Shown here piece after piece: positions 46,596 to 60,844 of a stretch of 64,000 bases of DNA. Position numbers and translations under genes: made by a program. The stretch is from Quillaja saponaria (lineage: Eukaryota > Streptophyta > Magnoliopsida > Fabales > Quillajaceae), in assembly GCA_029379385.1 (NCBI GenBank), contig CM055614.1:20813994-20877993 (forward strand), written 5' to 3'. The notes below the pieces were generated by a model. The model was not told where the DNA came from. It searched no databases and was given only the letters and a program-made list of their open reading frames with translations. Position 1 is the first letter of the stretch, and the number at the start of each line of letters is the position of its first letter.

Positions 46596-48026
46596 ATGGA
46601 GAACAACGATACCAACAACAACGACGCCAAAGTGGGTTCAGGAGGAGCCAAACCAACAACAACGCGGAACATGGTGAAAGTCCTAACTCATATGCGGTGG
46701 AACACGTAGAATAAGTAGAAGAGGAAGGAGGAAGTGGATCGGAGGCGGCCCAATCTCCTCCGCATCAGCCTTCTAGAAATCCGTTTACTAACTCAGTCGG
46801 GTCGATGCTGACCTCGACCTCGCTTGAACTCTCCCGGGAACAGGTACTCACGGGACTCACACTCTCTCGGGCTCGTTCTATCCCCTGCCCACTTCGTTCT
46901 TATTTCAAATCAGGCTTGCATTTTATGGGAGTGTTTATACTTGTACATTTGTATACAGTCTTATGCATTTTTTTGGGGGCCGAAGAAATCCTGGGAGATA
47001 AAATAATATCTGGTCGTGAATTTAAAATTTTAAACTTCATTTGTTTTGTGACAGAAGAATAATTTCTTTGTGTGTTTGCACACAAATGTACCAATATAAA
47101 CACGTTACTCACATATGCAGTATGCTTAACTGCCTCGTCTGGATTTATGTTTGTTTTCTAGTGATATCTAGCATTGGTGTTTCTTCTGTTGTTTTATTAT
47201 GAGTCTTATGAATTCTAGGCAAGAAGGGCTTCTAGTAGTCAATCTTATTCAAAATTGAACTTGACCCTTTTCAAGTTTATTCCATTTAACGTTTTGCTCT
47301 GTTTTTTACTTTCTCTTCTTCGATTGCAGTGCAATTTCTGTTAAAATTTTCCTTATCTGGACAAAGCCTACGTGCAAGATTTGTTTGCTCAGCGCGAAGT
47401 AGGGATATAAGGATGTGTCTTCTTCTTTTCTGCCTGTGACTGTGTGCTCTAATTTCTCACTGATTGTTAACACTCTTAATTAAATATCTTCGATTGAATT
47501 TGTTGCATTTTGTTGTAATTTGCATTGGTTGATTATGGAGTAGGAAAGGGCATATATGATGCGCAGAATGAACAATGAAGGGAGTGACTATGGAAGTTGG
47601 GAATCTGGAAGCTATTTCCACAATGATGGGGATGATTTTGTGGATCTCCATGATGACAATGACAGTGATGAGGATGAGGATGAGGAATATGATTGAACTG
47701 ATGTTGATGACAATGAAGACGCATTTGATGTCCATGCGCATTCTGATGCTGCTGAAGATGATAATCCTAGCATTGAATTTGATCCAAATGTTTAATAACT
47801 GATGAAGCTTATGCAAGAGCCTTGCAAGATGCTGAAGAGAGAGAAATGGCTGCTAGACTGTTGGCCCTTGCTGGAATAAATGATAGTAAGTGATCTTGAC
47901 TCTTAAAGTTCTGTGGTATATTCCTTTAGCATTTATTCTGAAAATATCCTACGGTTAGAGCTCCTAGTTACTTTTCTTATTGTAGGGGATTCAGATGAGA
48001 CACAGGATCCTGGAGCTAATTCTCAG
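46596..48026 (+). pseudogene. BIG BROTHER-RELATED-like RING E3 ubiquitin ligase pseudogene (RING exons absent)
   Basis: Exon 1 (46596-46843) starts 'MENNDTNNNDAKVGSGG' and, after frame changes, gives 'PSRNPFTN' and 'VDADLDLA'. It ends at a CAG|GT donor. Intron 1 is 46844-47543 (ending TAG). Exon 2 (47544-47885) reads 'ERAYMMRRMNNEGSDYGSWE', an acidic Asp/Glu run, then 'DEAYARALQDAEEREMAARL'. These features match plant BIG BROTHER-RELATED ligases, which control organ size. Intron 2 is 47886-47985 (GTAAGT...TAG). Exon 3 (47986-48026) reads 'DSDETQDPGANSQ'. Lesions include a TAA and frameshifts in exon 1, a TGA where Arg is expected, a TGA in the acidic run and stops before 'TDEAYA'. No C3H2C3 RING exon is seen downstream. 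Retained introns mean a decayed gene or genomic duplicate, not a retrocopy. Confidence 0.85.
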
Positions 48027-49729
48027 GTACATATCTAATTGTATGAGGAAGTGCACTAAAAACATACACAAACACATGCACAGGCTTACCTTATGATTAA
48101 AAGGGCGGCCTAACATCTTTTAGATTAGTAAATGCCGTCTTTCAATTAGGTTTCACTCCCTCGTATAATTGGGAGAATAGTTTTTTTATTAGGAAAAGGT
48201 AGGATATTAACCTCTATTCTCTATCATATGCCTGTCTGTATCTTACTGTTGAAAGTTGTGGTATCTGATTTCTTTGAATCTGATGGAATATCACTCAAAT
48301 ATGTCAGTGTCACTTTCAAATTTATGTAGCAATTGATTCAATTGAAGAAATCAGTAAGCATGATGAAAAAATCTATCTAGTTATTGAGACACGGGTGATT
48401 CAAGCACTTTGTTTTAGGATGCTTTGCTAAATTCTTTAGATGCCACATATGGATAGTCTGGTGCCTCATTCTAAGTGATTTTAGAATTTACTTTCCTTCA
48501 CAGCGAGGCATGGTTGCTTATAGTATAATAAATGGGTTGAAACTTATAGATTCATAGCATAAAAAAAAAAAATCAAATTCTCTACTGTATCCGTGTATTG
48601 TTTATCCTTACGAAATACTAGACGAAATAAAATAATAATAATCTTAGAAGGGATATAATGAAATTCTTTGATTGATTGCTCCTAGATAAATGATCTGTTT
48701 TATCAGACTGATGGAGACAACAAACAATTGATATCCCTTCACAACAGCAATTTAGTCATTTGTCAAAGTTGGATAATGACAGTTTTCTGTCAAAAGTTTG
48801 TGTTGGGAGCTAGTCACTTCAATTGTTCCTTAAGATCCATTTGCTGTCCAAATTTCCTTTGCTCGTCTGTGTGTAAACATGAATGTGTCATGTGCTTCTT
48901 ATTACATCTTATGTACACGGGAATTTCCCCCATTGAATGAGTTCTTTTACTGAAGTGAAGAAAATATAGGTTTAGAAAATTTTGGGAAGAAGTATTCTTT
49001 TTATCATTTCATAAAAAATAAAAACTAGAGAGAGAAAATTCTATTGAGTTTGAAGTTGTTGAATCTGTCTTACCTATAGCCTTTGTTTGGATTGAGGGGA
49101 ATAGAGGGGAAGGGAATGGAGTTGGCATTTTTCACCTTATTTGGACTTTTCAACTTATAGTATTAATCCTACTGATATCGTAGACCGTGGTTGCTTTAAC
49201 TTTTCACTTTACCGTATAGTATCAGTAGAAGGATACTTGGACACTTTAAATTAGTGGGGACTGGGAAAGTCTTTTGGTTTTTGTAAAAATAATCAAGTCC
49301 TTCAACACATACCAATATCCTATCCGTGATCAACCTTAGTCTAAGCTAGACAGAAGCATACAAAACAAATGCCATCAACTTAGAAAAAGTTTTCCCTCCA
49401 AGTAAGTTTCACAATGGATTACGGGAAGAATGATTTGAGTTAGGAAAATGAACAAGAAAGGGTAGGATAGCTTTTGCAAAAACTAACGTTTAGTATTTTG
49501 TCTTTCGAAGTCCAAATAGCTTTTGTGACCTTATGGAGAAATTTGAAGTGTTGAGAATAATGAGACAAAAATAAACGAAAATTTCAATTAAAAGTTGGTG
49601 CTTCCAACATATCAAAATTTTCTTAATGGAAATGAGAAAGATTGTACACTGAAGGGAGGTTTATGCTAAAGCTGCTGGTACAAGTATTTTTCATGCTCAT
49701 TCTTAGAATTCATTTACCACCTAAGTTTT
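48027..49729. other. Unassigned; no RING exons found
   Basis: I looked here for the missing C-terminal exons of the BIG BROTHER-RELATED-like gene and saw no Cys/His pattern in a plausible frame. The region includes poly-A tracts and a 'gaggggaatagaggggaagggaa' -like purine stretch near 49095, but nothing that I can name. Confidence 0.4.
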
Positions 49730-52197
49730 AAAGCTCAACTTTGACCATGAAATTATACTTTCTTACTCTTTCGCTTTTGTTTTCTTCCATTTTGCTCTCA
49801 CCGACTTGGTTTCCTTTTCTTTCTATTTTCTTCTGAGTATTTCTTTCCCTCCTCTATATATTCACATTTCTAGAGCTTTCATCCTTTTCTTCTATTAATC
49901 TGCTGTGAGAAATACCCTTTAACTATGCTTTTTTCTTCCGTTCACTTTGCTTTTCCTTCCTTAATCTCAGCCGATAGCAGTAGTTGCCTTGCTTGGAACG
50001 TACAATAGTTTTGTTTCAAGTTTACCTAAACCAAAATTTGTTGATTCCTTTCATCCTTTGTGTAATAATTTCTCTAACTCTTTCCAAGTGATAAAGGGAT
50101 GGTTAGAAGGGAAATTTCAAGGATGGAGTAGCCCTTAATCACTACAAGGATAGCTAAGAAAGAGCACCAACATAGCCCTAATTTCAACTTTCTTAAGGCT
50201 ACTTTTGTAAAGGTGATTCAACGAACTCATGGAGGCAGATTAGGTGGTTTAAGGCTGAATTTCAAGGCTTTATCATCTCCTATCTAGAATAACAGCAGCT
50301 GGTTTTGAAAGGTAATAGCTTTCTTTGCATCTAAATTCGGGTACGGTGTGTTAGGGTTTAGTTTTCAATGGATTATCTTATGTACTTGCAACTAATTGTT
50401 ATTATTTTGTTAAGTTTAAAGATTGGTGGTAGGGTTTGAGTTAGTTGTGATTAAAAGTAAAGAATGGAAGCTTGAAAGTGAGATAATGGTAGTTAGAATG
50501 TTAGATGGTTATAAACTTTCAAGGATTTAAGTTCTTAGTATCCATAAATAATTAGCTTAGCTTCAAGTTAAGTAGTTGAATTATAATTAGTGAGGAGTTT
50601 CATGACTTGATATTAATTTTCCTTGGTGTTCATATAACAAGATGGTTATACATGAATCAGAATTGATTATGTCCTTAAGGTGTTTGTAAAAATGCCTAAA
50701 TGAAACTAGTTGTAATAGGATGAGTAAAACTTAGTTTATTCAATCTTGTGGTTCGGGATTATTGGAATTTGAATAAAAAGTTTATGAACAAGAATCACAA
50801 ATGGTTGGTAATGTGGTGTTTTAAAGAGTTGATGAAGTTGAGCAGTGAGTATGAATAAAGGGTTGTTAGTTGAGGATAAAGTAATGAAAGTGAGACTTAA
50901 GTGGTTATTGAAGGGATGCAAGGCCATATTTTATAAGTTAGAGAAATCGGGTATTTTGGGTATTCTATGGACTTAATTAATTTAAGAGTTCTAAAAAAAA
51001 GTTGTAGCTTAAGGTCTTGGACTGATATTTGGAAAGTTTTATAACCTAACTCGAGCTATATTTATTGTTAGAGCTATGGGACTGTAATTGGGTCCATGCA
51101 GGATTTTAGGTAAGCTTCAGTCAGTTCGGGGTACTTTGTCAGGGGTTGTAGGTTGAATTAGCCTAGGACCTCTGAATAAGAATTGTTAGTAACATATTAA
51201 GGGGTAAATATTGAGCTTGGAAGATTTTAATTTCATGTTATGTGTATATTGGAGGTGTTGAAAGTCATGGTTATGATTTTTGGGTCTTGATTGAACCTGT
51301 TTTGATGTAACTGAGTTTAGAAGGTCTTAAAGGATGATTTAATAGTAGGGGTAATGAAGATGAAATGTTCTTTACATCTTGATAAATTAGACTAAAAAAT
51401 TTCATAATTAAATTCTTAAGTATGAGAATTCTACAAGCATTAGAATCAGGGTCAGGTAACTAGAAAATTGTGTATATCCTATTTGTGTTCATGTGATAAT
51501 TTTAGTGGGTTCAAAGCTAATGTTAGGATAAGTTTCTTAATAAGAAACATAACTAACTTCATGGAGATAATGTTTGGACATGGTTATATTGAAATTGGTG
51601 TAAGTACCTAAGATGAAATCAAACATATCTCCAGAGTGATTGTGAAAATGCCTAAAAGGAGTAAACTTTATATAAATACTTGAAATTTAGTGTTTATAGA
51701 TTTTCATAATTAAAAAGGCTACAACCTATAAAATTGATAAACTAAGTAATACTAGAAAAATGTAAATTGCAGCTCTGAAACTTATTGTTGAGGCAACAAC
51801 ATGCATGAATGTAAGACGAAGTAACAATCAAGATCGATAAAAGGTGAGTGGATAAATGCTACCTTTTGGTTGCTAGATTAGTATGTGTAATTGTTATGTA
51901 TATTTGAATAAATATATTTATATGAAAACATAAGCATGTGTAGTGCTTAATTTGAGTTATTTGAATTATATTTGATGTATGAAATTGTTTGTGCTTGATA
52001 AGGGCCAATAAAAATATTTTTCTTACGAAATGATTTTTACTTCCAAAATAGAATTCGGGTGCACCTAGGATATTCTGATTCTACTAAGTTAAATTAAAAT
52101 AATTGAGCACTCAGCCCCTGTGGAATGGATGTGGAATAAATTTGTTGTACGAGCACAAAACTACTCGGTAGGGGGAGGTATCTGTTGTGCGGGGCTT
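49730..52197 (+). mobile_element. W3 long LTR-like repeat, truncated at both ends
   Basis: Collinear with the inverted W8 copy (for example 50940-51440 against 63190-63660) and with W2 ('gggtgcacctaggatattc' at ~52048). It stops at ~52197 in 'gcggggct', about 800 bp short of the usual W end, where it meets W4 head-to-head. Confidence 0.8.
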
Positions 52198-52199
52198 CA

Positions 52200-55100
52200 A
52201 GTTTGAGATCCTGGAAAATACTTTGCCATATTATGTCAACAGGTCACTAGTTTGACGATGCCATATACAAAATTCCTGTTACTAAAAAAAAAATTCTTAA
52301 GAGTGGGGTTAGTCCTACAAACTCCGTGAGTAGAAAATCGTATCCAAAGGGTACTAGAATCACTCAATATAAGTATATAACATATGTAGTCAATTAACAT
52401 CATGTAACAATGTTCATGTTTTAACTCAAAATATGTGTGCATATTTGTAATAGTTATAAATTCACAACTTACATAATTCATAGGATCACAAATTAATCAG
52501 AGCAATCATAACATATAAAGCAAACAAAGGGCCAGTAACTCAGCCCCGCACAACAGTACTACCCCCTACTAGGTATTTACACGCCCGCACTATAGATTAA
52601 TTCTCCTGACATAATCCATTCCACCGGAGCTAAGTACTCAATTTTGAAAACACTTATCAAAATTAGAATCAGAATATCTAGAAATTCAATTTGGAATGTC
52701 CTAGGTGCACCTGGACCTTAATGTCAAAAATAAAATTCATTGTTTTTCAGAAAAATCTCAATTTGTTGGCCCTTATCAACCACAAACAAATTTTTAAACA
52801 AGTATGATTCAAATAACTTACTAAAACGTTGCACTTGCATATTTATTTAATTACTCATATAATTATACATAATAATCTAGCCCCTACAGGCAACAATTAA
52901 CCACTCACCATATATTAACATTGATCGATACTTCCTTTTTTCATTCATGTATGTCATTGGCTCAATTGTAATTTTGGAACTACAATTACATTTTCCAAGT
53001 ATTATTTAGTTTGTCCATTATAGGTTATAACTTTTAGTTTACACTAATCTAGAGTTACTCTTTTCAAATTTATTCAAGAGCTTGAATCATACTAGTTCAA
53101 TATTAATACGATTAAATTCTTTATACTAGTTATCAAATTCACATAATTTTTAATTATCTTAGTACATATCTAGATATTAATTTACGATTAACAACTGAAT
53201 TAAAAAACCATCTTAAAAGTTAATTTAATTACTTAATTACTAGATATATATTAAGCTCAATATAAACTACACTCAACTCACCAAATCCACGGCCAGGACT
53301 TTAAATTAGTCACTCGGCTAAGATTGAAATACCCCGTAAAAATAATCCTCTCCCCCAGTTATCACAATCCAAGATGCTCTTGACTTAAAAGTAATTAGCT
53401 TCTTCAACCTACTCAAAATCAGAACTTTGTTTACTAGATTAACATGCCATCCTTTTCCATTAGGATGAAATCTATTGAAAAGGTCATATGTTTCAACAGG
53501 GATGTTATACTAACTCGTTAAGTTATTGAAAGATGTGAACTTAAACGAACTACCATAAAGCAATATTTAAGTCCTCAATTTATATATATATATATATTGT
53601 CAGAACTTAGAGGATCACGCATAACCTATTTTCTTGACAATTACTTTGTATAGAATGAATAGTTGACAAAAACATGGACCAATAGAACGTTTATAAACCC
53701 CTAGCAAAACTAGAACAATTTAAGAAACCTAATTCAATTTGCAGGGCCAAATTTTGAAACGATCTCCTTAACACGCCAATTAAAATATCATTCTTTATCT
53801 TACATAATTACATCAAACACGTTTTCTTGAGAATTAAATCCAAATAACTATTTATCCAAATAACTTAAAATAAAGTTAATTAGTTCAATATTCCTAATTA
53901 GTTATTTAACCATTGAAACTTGCATATGTATTCACTTAACACCCTGGAACCTATAATTATATATGTTGATTCTTACACCAAAGGATGTCACATCATTCAT
54001 TCATTTTTATTTGTTCATGTTACAACCATGGAGGTCAAATTAAATTCATTGTTTAAATTTAACTAAAAAAAACTTAGACTATTCACTTCATTATTTATAT
54101 AATTTTATTCTTATTCTTCCTTTTTAATTTCCATTGTTTCCACAATACTAATTATTCACTTTACATTTCTAATTAGACTTATTATAACCAACTAACAACA
54201 ATTCAATTAATATACCTAACTTAACTAAATCAACATTTAACCCTAATTGCCAACTATTTCGAACACCTCAAAATCCTCCTGCAGGCTAGCTTTTATATCC
54301 AGTTATTACAAAAGGAAAACATAACTATGAGACTGCTTTTATTCATTGCAATTGTGCCAGCCCTTCCTTGCTATTACTTTCACCTATCTCTCGACTGCAG
54401 GACACATAGAAAATAGAGCATCAGCAGCCCTTATTGCAGCACCTTCTCTCCATCCTTTAACTAACACCAAAGCCCCTACACAGTCACACACACCCACGTC
54501 TCCTTCAAGGAACTTAAGCTTCCAATACACAGTACCCCCCGACCGCCACTCCTACAATTAAACCCCCCAAACAGGACAGTTCCTAGTCAATTAGGAGGTA
54601 GCAAGTCTACCCCTAACAAAACTAATCTACATGATCAAGGGAAGAGCTAAAAGAAAAAGCTACTACTTTGGAACTAGCTTACACCAAGAAGAGTTGAAAT
54701 TCCCTAAGCTGGCTGAGGCACCATCAATGGTAGAAACAATGAAAATTAAGTTACTGCCAAGACTTCCTTGCTTATCCCTTATGATCTACTCAACCCAAGG
54801 AGCTAGCAGGAGCAAAGAAGAGAAAAAGAAATCAGCTCTTATGCTATCACTCACTCAACCAAACTCAACAAGAGATGCAAAGTTTTCCTTAACTCATTGG
54901 CTAACACAAGAAGATATAAGGCTAAATTAAAGAAATCTGCAACTAAACTCCTAGCCCAAGCTACCACGGCCAAAGTTGGAAAAGAAAAAAAAAATCCAAG
55001 GCAGCTAATAAGTTTGTTCAAGGCAAGGAAAAAAAATTCAAGAACCCAGCTCCCTCAATGTCTTGATTTCAATGACTTACATGAACATTAAGAGCAAAGG

Positions 55101-55452
55101 ACAGAAACTCAGCAAAGCAAGAAAGGATGGAGGAAAGCTAGGCGGTGATGCTAACGTGAGGCAAGGAAGAATGAGTAAAACAAATTAATGCCCAAGTGAA
55201 AGTCATGAATTAGTGGTGAATATTAAACACATATATAATAATAATTTTCTAATTTGTTTATATCCACATATTTATCTTACTTTTCCATTAAATTTATTCA
55301 ATTTAATTTTCAATCTCCATGTCAACCGATATAGTTGTAGAATTAAATTCTTTCATTCTATGTATATATACTTATATATACAATTATTCATTTACCGAGT
55401 TACATACAGTCCTATTTTAAAATGTATGTAAAAAAAATATCGGGTTATAACA
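52200..55452 (-). mobile_element. W4 long LTR-like repeat, inverted relative to W3
   Basis: On the minus strand it starts 'TGTTATAACCCGATATT' at 55452 and is collinear with W2 and W6. It lacks the last ~400 bp at its low-coordinate end. The open frames near 54346-55091 lie in repeat sequence that is not conserved as protein in the other copies. Confidence 0.8.
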
Positions 55453-56549
55453 ATAAAGTTTAATATGTGTAACATTTTATTCACCTATCCACAACTAGTC
55501 TTGTATAATCATTCTACCAAGTACATTAATGTATCGGGTTATTACAAGTTTCATGCATTTCATTGAAACTAATCCCTCTTAAGCATTTTAAGAAATGCCT
55601 TAAAAGCATAATTAGTTTCATTTATGCGTACATGTTTATATGTATTTACTTATTCTAATAAAATCAACAAAATTCCATCAACCCTCATATTACTCATTTT
55701 CCAAACATCAACCTTGAATTTAATTTAGCTAATTAAAGTAACCCAAAAGCTTGATTTATACATATATCCAACATCATTACAACCTAATTAAAACTTTTCT
55801 CTTTCCATGAACCATTTAATTTCTATGTCTACTCTTTATTCCTAATCCATGTTATTCACAATTCCTTTAATCCCTAATCCTAAATCACTAACTACCAAAA
55901 ATATGAAAGAACTAAGACTCTAAACTAAAGAACTATCAACAAAAATGAAAGGCGGCCACACAAGTTGTGGCTGATGAAAGGGAAACCTTTAGTGCTAACC
56001 ATGGCAGCTTGTAACCCCCTTAAACTGCCACCAAATTGCATGAGCTGACCTTACCATAACAGCCACAAGAGGAGTAAAACAGGGCACAGTTGCTACAAGA
56101 GGCTAGAATAGGGCACGACAGGGTAGTTTGTAATGGCTAGTAATGTCCATTGATGCTACTACCACGGCCAGAATTTTGCTCCCATATAAGCATGGCAACC
56201 ATACAAGGGAGGTTAAGCAAAACAGTAGGGCTGCAAGCTAGGATTCTTCGCTACTATAACTCAAAACAGAACAGTTGGCTCATTGCTGCTATTGTCAACT
56301 CCAAGCCAAGTAAGAACAGAACAAAGGCAAGGAATAACGAAAGAGTTTGAGCACAAGAAAGTGCTTCAATAGTCAACTACATATAGGTATTAAGGTCAAG
56401 ATCCAAGTCAACCAAGTTTAAATGAATTGTGAATTTTATGTATACATATAGGTATAATGTTTATTTATTTTACATACTTACATTTATTTTTATGATCAAG
56501 AGTTACACTAAATTGTTATAATTTCATGTTTTAATATCGGGTTATGACA
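55453..56549 (-). mobile_element. W5 long LTR-like repeat, terminal part
   Basis: On the minus strand it starts 'TGTCATAACCCGATATT' at 56549. It is interrupted at 55453 by W4, so W4 seems to have inserted into W5; the rest of W5 is not seen on the other side. Confidence 0.7.
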
Positions 56550-56639
56550 TATATCCACAATGGAAAAAGTTTAACTAAAAGATTATAATCAAAATAGTTA
56601 GTAATTAAAATTAAGAGATTGAATTTGACTTTCTTCTTA

Positions 56640-57322
56640 TTTTACAAAATTGGCCTTCATTAAGAGGTTTTGTGAAAATATTTACACTTGATTTTATGAG
56701 TTAACAAAATGTAGAGAGATATAATCTTTTTGAACATGATCTTTAATGAAAGGATGTTTGATTTCAAAATGCATAGTTTTTTTGTGCTGAATAGAATTTT
56801 TATTTAAATTGATTGCATTTGTATTATCATATAAAATTGTATACTTTTAAATTAAGTTTGAAGTCAACTAGCTATTGTTTCATCCACAATAACTGTGCAC
56901 AACAATTCCCATCTATCACATATTCAGCTTCAGCAGTTGATAAAGCTACAAAATAATGTTTCTTGTTGAACCAAGAAGCAAGAGAGTGACCTACAAGGCC
57001 ACAAATTGAAAAGTGCCACTGAATCTCTTTCTATCAAACTTACAACTAGCAAAGTTAACATCATAATAGCCAACAAGCTCGAAGTTTTCATATTTTGGAT
57101 AGAAACATCAAGAGATTGAGTTCCTATTAGATATCTAAAATTCTTGTGACAATAGTTAAATGTAATTTTTTGGACATGCTTGGTATCTAGTACACATACA
57201 TACACTAAACATGATATCTACTCTACTAGTTGTAAGATAAAGTAGAGGTCTAATCATACCTCTATATTCTTTTCATCTACTACTTTACTAGATTCATCAT
57301 TGTCAAGTTTTGCTTATATGCT
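56640..57322 (-). pseudogene. Copia RNase H remnant (split by W6)
   Basis: Read on the minus strand with frame changes it shows a copia RNase H domain: 'DRKRFSGTFQF' (~57030), 'QLLWMKQ' (~56890), 'DNTNAINLNKNSIQHKKT' (~56830-56780), 'HVQKD' and 'IFTKPLNEGQF' (~56690-56650). The matching RT piece lies beyond W6 at 61085-61265. Stops are numerous. Confidence 0.85.
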
Positions 57323-59643
57323 TGTCATATCCCTCACAGAGATGTGATCGACTGGAGGAATGGATAACCAAACCGCCATAACCCTGACTTCAAAACAAGA
57401 AATGAACATAACATTTTACTAAACTAGAGAGTAAAAATAAATTTTATAAAACAAAAGTTAGCTGTAAAGGTAGTTTACTTATTTAAATAACAATTATTTA
57501 AAATTTAGGCAGAGGTTTCCCATAAAATAGAACATGCTAAAACAACAAATGCATAACCCTGTTCTTATACAACAACTAAAGTAATAACAACAAGGACAAC
57601 AAGGAGCTCCGCTCCATTCTTATCACAATAATAATTAACTAGGTTATTACGCCTTATAAGATTGGACACCCCACAGCTCTAGTGTGACTGTAAATTTTCA
57701 CCCTTTGACCTTAAGATTGAGATTTCCAAGAATTATCTCGCCACCAAATACTCGGTAAGGTCCATTATCAATAATAGCTATCCTTGAGATCCTATTACTA
57801 AAAAAAAAAAAAAACCACAGAAGAGGAGTGAGTCCTACGGACTCAATGAGTGAAAAATACTACCTAAAAGGTACTAGCATCACTCAGCCCAAGTAATATA
57901 ACATATATAATAACATCATATAACAATGCTCATGTTTAATTCAAATTACATATACACATTTACAATCGTCATAACTTCACAATTTACATGGATCACAAAA
58001 TCACAAAGTAATTGAAGCAATCATAACATATAAAGCAAATAAAGGCCAACAAGTAACCCAGCTCCGCATAACATTAGCACCCTCTACCAAGGCATTTACG
58101 CGCCCACACAACAAATTAATTCCCCTGACATAATCCATCCCAACAGGGCTGAGTACTCAATTTGAAGACATTTATCAAAATTAGAATCAGAATATATCCA
58201 AAATTCAATTTAGAATGTTCTAGGTGCACCTAGACCTTAATATCAGAAATAAAATCATTGTTTTTTAGAAAAATCTTAATTTGTTGGCCCTTATCAACTA
58301 CAACCAATTTCAAATAACTCACTAAAACATTGCACTTGCACCTGTATTTAATTACACATAATAATCTAGCCCCTAAAGGCAACAATTAACCACTTACCGT
58401 ACTATGAATCATACGTCTCGTTCATCCTTGACTCCACACGTTGTTAACTCAATAATATATTCCTGAGCTGAAAGTCATATTTTCAAATATTACTTAATTC
58501 TACTTTACTAACCTTACAAAAGATCAAGTTAAGTTATTTACTTAAAATCAATTAAAACCTTGAATTATAAATTTCCAATATTAATCTTACTCATACATTA
58601 ATTATTGAGTTCTACATTAACCTAATTAATTGTTCATATCTTTCAATTAACCATTTAATTAATGAAATTCATGTAATTAACTTCCTAGGCATACACTAAA
58701 CTTAAAGTTTTCTAAAATATTTCCTTAAGTACTTAGCATGCCTATGTGATTTTGACTCATGTGTATATTTAGATGTATATATATATTCCCCAATAATATA
58801 CACAATTCAATTACCATTTATATTACACATGATCCAATTATGGAATTAAATTTAAATCAATTACCTATTGTTAACCAAATATTAACTACCGATTTGTCCA
58901 CTATGCCTATGCTCAAATTCCATGCTTTCTAGTTAACCATTTAGTTAGTGAAACTTATGTACTCAACTATTATGTATACCTATATATACCTACTATTACA
59001 ATCCACACAATTTGCTTACCCTTGATACTCTTCTTTCCATTATGAAATTCAACTTAAATTATCCAAAGTTAACTAAGAACCTAAATTATACATTACTACC
59101 ATTAACACAATTTATTTCAAACTTCCTAATTCAATACTTATATACCTTCATCTTATATTTATATTTCCACTTATACAACTTTGATTCACCATATCCTACT
59201 CTTAATTCTATTATGTTCAAATATTTAATAATTCAACACCTAAGCTAAATCAAAAGCATTAAAGGTAGGAAAAATTCTACCTCCTATCCCTCTAGCTACT
59301 GAGTCCAACAAAAAAAATCAGAACCCTCCCTCCTTAGTTCTATAATAGACGGCTAAGAATGCAAAACAAAAAGATCAAGTTGCTGCCCAAAACAGGGGAC
59401 AACAGCTTTGAGTCTTTGCTGCCAATAAAACCTTCCTTTACTCAAACTCATAACTCACTTTCCTTAACTCTTTAACCTACAACATTAACCAACTATTATC
59501 TACTCTTATTTATGAACTTTTATACAAATTTCAACAACAATTAACCACCAAGATTTAATTCTACCAAGTTTTATTCATAAGGTCATAACTAGGTTCTTGC
59601 ATTATATCAAACATCTTGAATGCATGATTTCCTTCCATTAATA

Positions 59644-59674
<31 letters not shown>
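59644..59674. repeat. (TG)n(TA)n microsatellite
   Basis: About ten TG units run into a short TA tract inside W6. Confidence 0.95.
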
Positions 59675-60794
59675 CCTAATTTCATCAATATACCACATCA
59701 ATTTAACATTACTAACAATTCCCACACCTAAACTTCTATTGGTCAACCTTAATCCAGAACTAATTCATCCTCCTAACTTTTATTCACAACTTCATTCAAT
59801 CCTCATTATTAATAATCTCACCTATTCAACGTTCAATACGTGATAGAAATAGTTAACTTAGATAAGGCTGCCCAAAACCTCAAGAAGTAATCCCCTCTCA
59901 CAAAGCCTTATGACCAACCGAAGAGGCAAAACTTAAAGAACCAACGGCTGGTTGTAAACAAAGGCTGAAATTATTGCACATTAGACTATTACATGGATGA
60001 ATAGAAGCTGCTTCAACTTAGTAGAAAGGCTGGTTGGATGGCAAACCAGAAACATCAATAAAACACTATATACAGCCAAAAGATGAATCTAAACCCCTTA
60101 GATATAAGGGCAGGGCAGAAGCTAAAATGGTACAAACTATGGAAACTAAGCTAATAGCAAGAGGAATGGAACGAGTTAGATGCTTAGCGAGGAGGTAACC
60201 TAGCTGAAAGTGAGGAGATAACTCAGCTACCAAAATAGGGAAATGTTGGCTGCCCATGCAAGAACAAAACAACAGCACTTTATGGCTTCCTAAAGCTCAC
60301 CTACAAGCCTTGACACAAGAAAGGAAAACAAAATGAAATCAACAAGAGGAAGACTCACCCTCATTGGCCAGCAAGAAGTTTCATGGACCAAGCACCATAA
60401 ACAAAGGCTTCCTAGACCAATCTTGCTTCTCCAATTAGATTCCATGGCACTAATGTAAAGAAAGGAGTTGAACTAAAAAAGATCAAGCACCCACAGGAAA
60501 GAAAAAGCAACGTGTTCTTAGGCTGAAATGAGGAAAGCACCAGAAATTTATAGGACAAGGAGTGAAAGTCGATGGTTGAAAAAAATCTAGAGGAAATTTG
60601 GCCAACTAAAAGAGAAAATAAGAGAGAAAAATAAAAAAATGGAATAGAATATGAGGTAAAGTTAGATAGAGAAGGTCAAAGTCAATGGCAATATAAAGTT
60701 GTGGTGTATATTTTTCTTGCTTTGTTTATATATACAGGCACATGTCTAATTATATTATTTATTTATTTAATTTGCTTGTGATGGAGATTAAATC

Positions 60795-60796
<2 letters not shown>

Positions 60797-60839
<43 letters not shown>
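60797..60839. repeat. (TA)n microsatellite in W6
   Basis: About 21 TA units, at the place homologous to the tract at 39261-39303 in W2. Confidence 0.95.

Positions 60840-60844
<5 letters not shown>

Noticed and set aside
47457..47816. Open frames of 119 aa (-) and 75 aa (+) over the acidic exon
   Set aside because: They are shadows of the GAT/GAG-rich Asp/Glu run in exon 2 of the BIG BROTHER-RELATED-like pseudogene.
54346..55091. Three consecutive + strand frames of 64-99 aa as a possible gene
   Set aside because: They lie inside the W4 repeat on its antisense strand and are not conserved as protein in the other W copies.
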